Assembly: GCF_003610235.1 (NCBI RefSeq)
Contig: NZ_RAPR01000001.1
Location: 1,116,001 to 1,180,000, forward strand
Length of the DNA: 64,000 nucleotides
Reading direction: 5' to 3'
Source of the DNA: Catellatospora citrea
GTDB taxonomy: Bacteria > Actinomycetota > Actinomycetes > Mycobacteriales > Micromonosporaceae
Shown here: positions 57,987 through 64,000 of the stretch, piece by piece
Numbering within the stretch: the first letter of the stretch is position 1
Layout of the letters: every line of letters begins with the position of its first letter
Translations under genes and position numbers: made by a program
The notes under the pieces: generated by a model
The model's database searches: none
What the model was told of the DNA's origin: nothing
Seen by the model: the letters and a program-made list of their open reading frames with translations, nothing else

Positions 57987-58634
57987 ATGCCGCTCCACCC
58001 CCGCCGCGCCGCCCTCCTGATGATCCCGATCCTCGCCCTCGCCGGGGCGGCAGCCGCCTGCAAGTCCGGCGGCGACTCCCCCTCGGCCGCGCCGAGCGCG
58101 GTCACCGTGCTGACCCCGTCACCGGAGGCGGCGTCACCCAGCCCCGCCAAACCGGCCACCCCCGTGCCCACCTGCGCCGAGGTCAAGGAGGGGATGGTGC
58201 GCGGCCTGATCGACCCGTACTACGCGTTCGGCAAGGACGGCGCGCCGCTGACCGAGGGCATGTTCTCCGGTGAGGACGGCCTGGTCCTCGCCGTGCAGAA
58301 GCCGTGCGCCACCGGCGACCTGGGCGGCGAGCTCGGCAACGTCACCGTCGGCACGATCATGAGCAGCGTCGTCGACACCACCGGCCGCTACTGGGGCGTC
58401 ATGCTGTGCACCAAAGCCCCCGACCGGGCGCAGTGCGTGGTGCACTTCGTGCTCGGCGACCGGGACCCCATCGAGTCGGTGAGCATCGCCGACCAGAAGC
58501 TCACCCTGGTCTACCTGACCCGCCCGGCCGACGCCGGGTCCGCCGTGGTCAGCGTCAAGCGCACCGCCGTGTACGCCGCCGACGGCTCCATCCTCAAGGA
58601 GCAGTCCCACACCGACGCGCCCTACACGCCGTGA
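57987..58634 (+). CDS. Lipoprotein of unknown function
   Basis: 215 residues from ATG 57987, preceded by AGAAGGA. A signal peptide MPLHPRRAALLMIPILALAG ends at AAAAC, a weak lipobox with Cys at about residue 25. A serine/proline/alanine linker (about 30-60) precedes a compact domain with five cysteines, three visible in VPTCAEVK, VQKPCATGD and VMLCTKAPDRAQCVVHFVLG. The alternating beta pattern (VTVGTIMSSVVDTTGRYWGVML, LTLVYLTR) suggests an immunoglobulin-like fold. No family recognised. Monocistronic, ending at a strong terminator. Confidence 0.7.
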   Translation: MPLHPRRAALLMIPILALAGAAAACKSGGDSPSAAPSAVTVLTPSPEAASPSPAKPATPVPTCAEVKEGMVRGLIDPYYAFGKDGAPLTEGMFSGEDGLVLAVQKPCATGDLGGELGNVTVGTIMSSVVDTTGRYWGVMLCTKAPDRAQCVVHFVLGDRDPIESVSIADQKLTLVYLTRPADAGSAVVSVKRTAVYAADGSILKEQSHTDAPYTP

Positions 58635-58639
58635 CCTTC

Positions 58640-58677
58640 GGCCCGGCGGGTCCCCTCCACGGGACCCGCCGGGCCGA
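58640..58677. terminator. Strong GC-rich hairpin terminator
   Basis: 16-base perfect arms CGGCCCGGCGGGTCCC (58640-58655) and GGGACCCGCCGGGCCG (58662-58677) with a 6-base loop, six bases past the lipoprotein stop. Confidence 0.85.
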
Positions 58678-58694
58678 CGTGCGATGGTGAGTCG

Positions 58695-59447
58695 ATGAGC
58701 CTGCCCGCCGCGGAGGCGACCTACCTGCACGCGGTCACCGACCGGTTGCGCGCGCTGCTCGGCGAGCGGCTCACCGGGGTGTACCCCACCGGGTCCGTCG
58801 CGCTCGACGGCTACCGGCCCGGCCGCAGCGACCTCGACCTGATCGCCGTCGGCGAACGCCTCACCGCCGCCGACGTCACCGCCGTGGCCGCCGCGCTGGA
58901 CCACTCGGCGCTGCCCTGCCCGGCAGCCGGCCTGGAGTTCGTGCTCTACGACCGGGCGGTGCTGGCCGGGCTGACCACGCAGGACGGCTTCGCCCTCAAT
59001 CTCAACACCGGCCGCGAGCTGTCCCCGCTGGCCGAGTTCGGGCCGCAGGGGCGGCCGGGCTTCTGGTATCCCATCGACCGCGACATCACCGCCCAGCAGG
59101 ACCGGGCGCTGACCGGACCGCCGTTCACCACCCTCGCCACGCGCCTGCCGTACCCGCTGCTGCGGCCCGTGGTCGCCGCGTCGGTCGCCGCGAACGACGG
59201 CCCCGACCTGAGCGACGACGCCGTGCTCAACGTCTGCCGCGCGCTGCACTGGCGAACCACCCGGCGCTGGGTCTCCAAAGCGGAGGCCGGACGGTGGGCG
59301 GCCACGGCATTGCCCGAGTTCGGCACCCTCATCACCGCGGCCGTCGCCGGTCACGGCCAGGGTCGCGCCGGCCGCGCCGTCGACGCCGCCGCGGCACGCG
59401 CCTTCGTCGGCCACGTCCTGCGCCGCCTCGCCGACACGGCGGACTGA
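58695..59447 (+). CDS. AadA-like nucleotidyltransferase
   Basis: 250 residues from ATG 58695. The nucleotidyltransferase core is VYPTGSVALDGYRPGRSDLDLIAV, with G-S then D-x-D of the polymerase-beta fold coordinating metal and NTP. The C-terminal helical half (DDAVLNVCRALHWRTTRRWVSKAEAGRWA, quoted core: NVCRALHWRTTRRWVSKAEAG) is typical of DUF4111/ANT(3'')(9)-type enzymes. It may adenylylate an aminoglycoside, but many such proteins have other acceptors. Downstream of a strong terminator, with a short gap, so it has its own promoter. Alone in its region. Confidence 0.85.
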   Translation: MSLPAAEATYLHAVTDRLRALLGERLTGVYPTGSVALDGYRPGRSDLDLIAVGERLTAADVTAVAAALDHSALPCPAAGLEFVLYDRAVLAGLTTQDGFALNLNTGRELSPLAEFGPQGRPGFWYPIDRDITAQQDRALTGPPFTTLATRLPYPLLRPVVAASVAANDGPDLSDDAVLNVCRALHWRTTRRWVSKAEAGRWAATALPEFGTLITAAVAGHGQGRAGRAVDAAAARAFVGHVLRRLADTAD

Positions 59448-59493
59448 GCCGGGTCGCGTGGCCCGCGCGGATGGGCCTGGGTGACGCGGCGGG

Positions 59494-59522
59494 CTGACAG
59501 GCGCGTGGCCCATGCCTATCCT
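59494..59522 (+). promoter_or_regulatory. Probable promoter of the HycA-like gene
   Basis: -35 CTGACA (59494-59499), 17-base spacer, -10 TATCCT (59517-59522), 31 bases before the GTG at 59553. Spacing is ideal for a housekeeping sigma factor. Confidence 0.55.
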
Positions 59523-59552
59523 GCAACGGCCTCGGCGATCGGAAGGACCCCG

Positions 59553-60299
59553 GTGAGCAGTCCGCGTATCACTCTTTACCACCGCGACGGCATCCACGAG
59601 CAACCCTCGGGCGGGCTGCTGTGGGTGCTGCTCGACCAGCTCAGCGACCTGCCGGGCGGCGGCTCGGTGGCGCTGGTGCGCGACGGGGACGACGACGACT
59701 TCATCCAGGCCTGGCGGCTGCCGGACGGATACCGGCTGCTCGCCCAGGAGGGGCCGGAAGCCCCGGCCGAGCTGGCCCACCCGGTCGCGTTCGACGCCGC
59801 GTTCGAGGCGATGCTGGCCTGGAACCTCGACCGCGACGGCTGGCGAGAGGCGTGCGACTGGCGGTCGGCCGCGCCGCCGCCGGAGCCGGACACGCCGCCC
59901 GCGCTGATCCGGATCGAGTACCACCCCGACTCGTCGCGCACCGACCGGCTCGGCCGGTACGCCGACGGCCAGTTCCTCGCGCTGCTCAGCGGCACCGGCC
60001 GCAACTCCCCGGGAGCCATCGGCGTGGCGCTGTTCCTGTTCGACCACACCGGGACGCACACGGGCTCCCGCATCCACAACGACGTGTTCGGCGATGCGCA
60101 GGGGCTGCGCGAGCAACTGATCGCCGACCTGCCCGACGTCGCGTACGGCGACATCGCCATTCGCACGTTCTGCGTACGAGAGGGCGACGTCACCTGGGAG
60201 CTGGTCGACCAGACGGCGGAGCACGGCATGCCCCGGGTCAGCTTCTACCCGATGGACATCATGTTCGCCCCGCCCTGGGACGGCACGTACGACACGTGA
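59553..60299 (+). CDS. HycA-like protein of unknown function
   Basis: 248 residues from GTG 59553, five bases after GGAAGGA. No signal peptide. N-terminal 100 residues (SPRITLYHRDGIHEQPSGGLLWVLLDQL) are unrecognised. The C-terminal 140 residues (IRIEYHPDSSRTDRLGRYADGQFLALLSG, quoted core: RTDRLGRYADGQFLALL; ALFLFDHTGTHTGSRI; ending MFAPPWDGTYDT) look like the HycA (formate-hydrogenlyase regulator) fold found in many actinobacterial proteins without hydrogenase genes. Role unknown. Its stop is two bases from the direct repeat that flanks the small island at 60301. Confidence 0.6.
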   Translation: MSSPRITLYHRDGIHEQPSGGLLWVLLDQLSDLPGGGSVALVRDGDDDDFIQAWRLPDGYRLLAQEGPEAPAELAHPVAFDAAFEAMLAWNLDRDGWREACDWRSAAPPPEPDTPPALIRIEYHPDSSRTDRLGRYADGQFLALLSGTGRNSPGAIGVALFLFDHTGTHTGSRIHNDVFGDAQGLREQLIADLPDVAYGDIAIRTFCVREGDVTWELVDQTAEHGMPRVSFYPMDIMFAPPWDGTYDT

Positions 60300-60300
60300 A

Positions 60301-60345
60301 CCGTCACCGGTCCGCGGTCGCGACGACGCGGATGACGGTGGGGGT
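60301..60345. repeat. Left copy of a 45-base imperfect direct repeat (NRPS 3'-end remnant)
   Basis: Matches 61307-61351 at 38 of 45 positions, including a perfect 17-base CCGTCACCGGTCCGCGG. On the minus strand it reads TPTVIRVVATADR then stop, paralleling TPTINGIVTAADR then stop at the end of the NRPS. It is a decayed copy of a carrier-domain C-terminus. Confidence 0.75.
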
Positions 60346-60366
60346 CCCGCCGCCGGTCGGCCGACC

Positions 60367-60855
60367 TCATACGCTTATGGCCGCTGCTGCCGCCGCCTGC
60401 CATGTGGCAGCGTCGGCGGTCGCGAGTGCCGGGGTCGGCAAACCGAGCGAGGCGACGGCCACGCACAGCGTCGGGTCGTTCGATGCTTCGACCGTGAGGT
60501 CTCCTGCGATCTGAAACCGCGTGACGGGGACAGGTCTGCCATCGATGGTGAGAGTGGAGAGCTGGGCTTCCCCGTGAAGGATCGCCGTCATGACCTCGCG
60601 GGTGACCTCGGCGAGCTCGCGACCGTGCAGTCGGGCCAGCGGATCCGCGAGGCCTAAGGCTACGTCGGCGGCCATGTCGCGCGGGGAGATCGGGGGGAGG
60701 AAGGATGTCGTGTGCACGGCGCGGCCTGTCTGGTCGTTGCGCCAGATGCTCACGAAGACCAGCTCCGGTCGCCCCTCGTCTTCGCCCATTACGCCGCACC
60801 TTGCCGGCCCGTTCACCGGAAGGGGGGCCAGCGCGTCCCACACGGGGAAGTCCAT
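60367..60855 (-). CDS. Small protein of unknown function in NRPS-flanked island
   Basis: 162 residues from ATG 60855, with GGGAGC five bases upstream. It is soluble; MDFPVWDALAPLPVNGPARCGVMGEDEGRPELVFV is followed by two beta stretches and an alanine-rich C-terminus (ALATADAATWQAAAAAAISV). ISIWRNDQ-like VFVSIWRND and GRELAEVTREVMTAILHGE suggest a mixed alpha/beta fold of the type seen in immunity-like or SUKH/Imm proteins, but I cannot support a name. GC is lower and codon choice less biased than in flanking genes, as in the divergent PPC-domain gene 45 bases away. Both lie between the direct repeats. Confidence 0.6.
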   Translation of the reverse strand: MDFPVWDALAPLPVNGPARCGVMGEDEGRPELVFVSIWRNDQTGRAVHTTSFLPPISPRDMAADVALGLADPLARLHGRELAEVTREVMTAILHGEAQLSTLTIDGRPVPVTRFQIAGDLTVEASNDPTLCVAVASLGLPTPALATADAATWQAAAAAAISV

Positions 60856-60900
60856 TACCAGCTCCCAATCTAGAGTGCACCGCCTAGCAAGGAATTCCGA

Positions 60901-61233
60901 ATGATCCTTTTCTCGGTCCAGCCCGGCCAGGAAGTCATGGCAACTCTTACCGCAGCTCTCGCCGAGCGCGGCGTGAGAGACGGCGCCGTGGTGTCCCTGA
61001 TCGGCGCCGTCGATGCCTGTTGTATCTCGAACATGGTTGCCGACGACGCCTCGAAAGACATCCTCACTGAGTACGCCCAACCGTTCGAGCTGAGCGGCAC
61101 GGGAGAGATCAAAGACGGCAAGGTGCATCTTCATGTCGTGCTCGGCCGCGAGGGCGACGCGGCGCTGGCGGGTCACCTTCACTGGGCAAACGTCGAAACG
61201 TTCTTCGTGAACGCCTACGTGATCAGCCTCTAA
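60901..61233 (+). CDS. PPC/DUF296-domain protein
   Basis: 110 residues from ATG 60901, six bases after AAGGA. The fold is the PPC (DUF296) domain: PGQEVMATLTAALAERGVRDGAVVSLIGAVDACCI, quoted core: LAERGVRDGAVVSLIGAV, then EYAQPFELSGTGEIKDGKVHLHVVLGREGDAALAGHLHWANVETFFV (quoted core: GKVHLHVVLGREGDAALAGHL) with the His-x-His pair and GGHL-like GHL motif. Bacterial members bind metal and form trimers; plant ones bind DNA. Function unknown. Lower GC than neighbours, within the island flanked by direct repeats. Confidence 0.85.
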   Translation: MILFSVQPGQEVMATLTAALAERGVRDGAVVSLIGAVDACCISNMVADDASKDILTEYAQPFELSGTGEIKDGKVHLHVVLGREGDAALAGHLHWANVETFFVNAYVISL

Positions 61234-61246
61234 CGCCCTCCGAGTG

Positions 61247-61285
61247 CGCAAGGAGGCCGGGATTGTCTATGACGGCCTCCTTGCG
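61247..61285. terminator. Hairpin between convergent PPC gene and NRPS
   Basis: CGCAAGGAGGCCG (61247-61259) and CGGCCTCCTTGCG (61273-61285) are perfect 13-base complements around 13 bases, 14 bases past the PPC-gene stop and 25 before the NRPS stop. Confidence 0.75.
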
Positions 61286-61306
61286 TACTGGTCGGCTTCA
61301 TTTGGG

Positions 61307-61351
61307 CCGTCACCGGTCCGCGGCGGTGACGATGCCGTTGATGGTGGGGGT
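61307..61351. repeat. Right copy of the 45-base imperfect direct repeat (intact NRPS 3' end)
   Basis: Includes the NRPS stop (TCA at 61310 on the plus strand) and its last codons, TPTINGIVTAADR. The left copy is 1006 bases away at 60301. Confidence 0.75.
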
Positions 61352-64000
61352 GTCGAAGAAGACGTGCAACGGCAGGTCGACGCCGAGCCGACGACGCAAC
61401 CGGGCCGCGATCTTCGTGACGGTGAGCGAGTGCCCGCCGAGGTCGAACAGGTCGTCGTCGGGCCCGATCTCGCCGTGCCCGAGCACCTCGCGCCAGATCT
61501 CGTACACCTGCAGCGCCAGCCCCGTGTAAGGGCTCGCCGACGCCTGCGGCACCAGCGGCGTGCCCGCCAGCCCGGCCAGCGCGGCCCGGTCGAGCTTGCC
61601 GTTGGCGTTGCGCGGCAACTGCTCCACCAGCGTGAACACCGACGGCACCAGGTAACCGGGCAGTCCGGCCGTCAATCGCTCACGCAACCGCACCGGGTCC
61701 GGCGCGCCGACGACGTACGCCACCAGCGCGTCGCCGTCCGCCGACGCCGTCACCGCCGCGTCCACGACCGACTCGGCCGCCCGCAGGTGCGCTTCCACCT
61801 CGCCTGGCTCGATCCGGTGGCCGCGCACTTTCAGCTGGTCGTCGGCCCGCCCGTGGAACTCCAGCGACCCGTCCGGCAGCCGCCGCACGCGGTCCCCAGT
61901 GCGATACAGCCGTCCCCACCTCGTGTCCACGAAGCGTGTCCCGGTCAGCTCGGGGCGGCCCAGGTAGCCGCGGGCGACCCCGGCCCCACCCAGGCACAGC
62001 TCGCCCACGATGCCGTGCGGCACCGGGCACAGGGCCGCGTCCAGCACGTACGCCGTCGTGTTGGCCAGCGGACGGCCGATGGTCACCGGGCCGTCGCCGG
62101 TGAGGTCCGCGGCCGTCGACCACACCGTCGTCTCGGTCGGGCCGTACAGGTTGACCAGGCGCTTCGTGCACGAGCGCAGCTCGGCGGCGAGCGGCGCGGG
62201 CAGGGCCTCGGCCCCGCACACCGCGACCACTCCGGGCTCGGCGAAACCGGCGTCGACCAGCCGCCGCCACGTCGACGGGGTCAGGTGGGCGTGGGTGACC
62301 CCGGTCAGGCGCAGCAGCTTCAGCAGCAGCTCGCCGTCGCGCGCCTGCTCGGCGGTCGCCAGCACGACCGTGCCGCCGGTGACCAGCGGCAGCCACAGCT
62401 CCGGCACCGACATGTCGAACGCCGCCGACGCCACGGCCAGCCACACGTCACCCGGCCCGGTCGGCACCACCTCGGGCAGCGCGTGCAGCAGGTTGACCAC
62501 CCCGCGATGCTCCACCGTCACTCCCTTGGGGCGGCCGGTCGAACCTGACGTGTAGATCACGTAACAGAGCCCGGGTTCGTGCCGGTCCGGCGCGGCCGGG
62601 CCGTCGGTGGCAGCCAGGGTCTCGCCGAGCACGGTCACGCCGTCGCCGTCGGCCGTCAGCACCGCGGCCGGGCGCGCGTCGGCAAGCAGGCCGTCGCGCC
62701 GGGCCTCGGGGTGCTCCGGGTCCAGCGGGAGGTACGCCGCGCCGGTGCGCAGCACGCCGAGCAGCGCGGGCAGCAGCCGCGACGTGCGGGGCAGGCACAC
62801 CGCGACGAGGTCGCCGGGGCCGATCCCGCGCTCACGCAGCAGTGCCGCGACCGCCGCGGCCTCGGCGTCGAGCTGGGCGTACGTCATCGCGCTGTCGGCG
62901 GCGACCACCGCGATGGCGTCCGGCCGGGCCGCGATCCGCGCGTCGACGAGTTCGTGCAGGGTCTGCGGCCCGGTGACGGTCCGCCCTGTGTCGTTCCACG
63001 CGGCCAGCAGGTCGTGTTCGGACCGGTCGAGGAGGTCGAGATCGGGCAGTGGCGCGTCCGGCCGCCCCGCGAAGCCGTCGAGCAAGATCCGCAGGTGTGC
63101 GCCGATGCGGGCGGCGTCGGCGGGGTCCAGGCGGGACGGGTCGACGTGCAGCAGGACGGGCAGTTCCGGCGCGCCGGGGTCGTCGAGCAGCTGGACGTGC
63201 AGGGCGTTGCGGGCGGCGTGGTGGAACGCCGTCCACTCGACCCGCGCGTCGAGCCCGGCGAAGACCGGCGCGGGCCGGGTCCGGCGGCGGTAGCTGACCG
63301 AGACCGGGGTGAGCGCGGCGCGGGGGGCGAGGCCGGACACGGCCCGGGACAGCGGCACGGCGCGCAGCGGGTAGGTCTCCCGCAGCAGCCCCCGCGCCTG
63401 CGCGACGCGTTCCCGCACGGTGCGCGGGTCGGCCGGGTCGGTCGCGGGTATGCCGACGGGCAGCTCGTTGACGTGCAGCCCGATCCGGTCGTGCCCGTCG
63501 GCGGGCCGGGTGCCGAGGTCGACACCGATCACGGGGGCCGGGTCGCCGTACCGGTCGAGCAGCGTGAGCAGCCCGGCGAGCACCACCTCGAACGTCGTCG
63601 CGCCCAGCTCCGCGGCGACCGCCCGGACCGTCACCGCGTCCAGCTCCAGCGGCACCGCCACACCTGGCCGCGCACCGGGCGACGTGGTCGCCCGCAGTCC
63701 CGGCAGGCTGGGCTCACCCGGAGCCCGGAACGCCCGCGCCCAGTGTTCGACGGCTTGTGGCAGGAGCGCGGCAACACGGTCCGACTCGCCGCGCAGGCTC
63801 GCGGTCGCGGCAGCCCCGGTGGTGGTTCCGTCCGGTGTGGAGTATGCCGCTGCCAGGTCGGCGAGCAGGATCTCCTTGGACTCGCCGTCGAACACCAGGT
63901 GGTGCGCGACGATCAGCAGCAGGTGCCGGCCCGGCCCGGCCGGCACCAGGTCGAACCTGATCAGCGGCCCTGACGCCAGGTCGAACGGCGCGAGCGTGCG
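61310..64000 (-). CDS. Nonribosomal peptide synthetase, C-terminal C-A-PCP module (5' end outside window)
   Basis: About 896 residues are visible and the frame is open at 64000. A condensation domain starts before the edge; its catalytic HHLVFDG (H-H-x3-D-G) is intact. The adenylation domain has A3 YVIYTSGSTGRPKG, A4 AAFDMSVPELW (binding-pocket Asp present), A5 NLYGPTETTVWST, A7 YRTGDRVRRLPDG and A10 NGKLDRAAL. The carrier domain ends the protein: DLFDLGGHSLTVTKIAARL, with Ser in GGHSL for phosphopantetheine. No thioesterase follows, so release depends on another protein or domain. Substrate amino acid cannot be called safely. Genes of the cluster must lie to the right. Confidence 0.96.
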   Translation of the reverse strand, partial: RTLAPFDLASGPLIRFDLVPAGPGRHLLLIVAHHLVFDGESKEILLADLAAAYSTPDGTTTGAAATASLRGESDRVAALLPQAVEHWARAFRAPGEPSLPGLRATTSPGARPGVAVPLELDAVTVRAVAAELGATTFEVVLAGLLTLLDRYGDPAPVIGVDLGTRPADGHDRIGLHVNELPVGIPATDPADPRTVRERVAQARGLLRETYPLRAVPLSRAVSGLAPRAALTPVSVSYRRRTRPAPVFAGLDARVEWTAFHHAARNALHVQLLDDPGAPELPVLLHVDPSRLDPADAARIGAHLRILLDGFAGRPDAPLPDLDLLDRSEHDLLAAWNDTGRTVTGPQTLHELVDARIAARPDAIAVVAADSAMTYAQLDAEAAAVAALLRERGIGPGDLVAVCLPRTSRLLPALLGVLRTGAAYLPLDPEHPEARRDGLLADARPAAVLTADGDGVTVLGETLAATDGPAAPDRHEPGLCYVIYTSGSTGRPKGVTVEHRGVVNLLHALPEVVPTGPGDVWLAVASAAFDMSVPELWLPLVTGGTVVLATAEQARDGELLLKLLRLTGVTHAHLTPSTWRRLVDAGFAEPGVVAVCGAEALPAPLAAELRSCTKRLVNLYGPTETTVWSTAADLTGDGPVTIGRPLANTTAYVLDAALCPVPHGIVGELCLGGAGVARGYLGRPELTGTRFVDTRWGRLYRTGDRVRRLPDGSLEFHGRADDQLKVRGHRIEPGEVEAHLRAAESVVDAAVTASADGDALVAYVVGAPDPVRLRERLTAGLPGYLVPSVFTLVEQLPRNANGKLDRAALAGLAGTPLVPQASASPYTGLALQVYEIWREVLGHGEIGPDDDLFDLGGHSLTVTKIAARLRRRLGVDLPLHVFFDTPTINGIVTAADR

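Noticed and set aside
1..64000. CRISPR arrays, transposases, integrases or prophage genes
   Set aside because: No regular direct-repeat arrays and no recombinase or phage motifs were found on either strand.

Overview
The window is about 72-75% GC-like throughout, uses GTG and TTG starts freely, packs genes tightly with many 1-4 base start/stop overlaps, and carries an AfsR/SARP-type regulator, several ECF/STAS partner-switching proteins and a nonribosomal peptide synthetase. This is the signature of a filamentous actinobacterium; the intergenic hairpin style and gene content suggest Micromonosporaceae (inference, not proven). No rRNA, CRISPR array, transposase or phage gene was seen. One degenerate tRNA-like sequence is present.

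Layout. 1-9.7 kb: truncated SARP regulator, secreted YjfA-like protein, ABC exporter behind a MerR-type promoter, an ECF sigma factor with divergent anti-sigma, a YcnI copper-type protein, a glycine-rich secreted protein and a PhzF isomerase. 9.7-21.4 kb: acetyltransferase, methyltransferase, small membrane proteins, a MerR-thioredoxin pair, a LolCDE/MacB-type ABC exporter divergent from its probable NarL-type two-component system, CsbD, an Ntn hydrolase and a flavoprotein. 21.6-28 kb: an overlapping run STAS protein / degenerate trehalose-6-P-synthase-like protein, then OmpR regulator / kinase / GerMN lipoprotein, DsbA-like protein and NhaA. 28-44 kb: gamma-glutamyltranspeptidase, EXPERA membrane protein, phosphatase, lipoprotein hydrolase, AraC regulator, Gfo/Idh oxidoreductase with a well-formed operator/promoter, zinc metallopeptidase, a GT39-like membrane glycosyltransferase, STAS plus MEDS/ATPase proteins, an APC permease and an ankyrin protein.

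44-57.7 kb: the most coherent system. Seven co-directional minus-strand genes encode a beta-lactamase-fold peptidase, an oligopeptide-binding lipoprotein, a three-gene peptide ABC transporter (one gene fuses permease and ATPase), a giant prolyl-oligopeptidase/beta-lactamase-fold fusion and an M20 metallopeptidase. A PucR-type regulator follows. I read it as a dedicated peptide import-and-degradation operon. The M20 gene carries a 48-base palindromic element in frame; sister elements lie intergenically at 7.6 and 57.8 kb.

57.7-64 kb: lipoprotein, nucleotidyltransferase, HycA-like protein, then a two-gene segment flanked by a 45-base imperfect direct repeat of the 3' end of an NRPS gene, and the C-terminal C-A-PCP part of that NRPS, which runs off the right edge.
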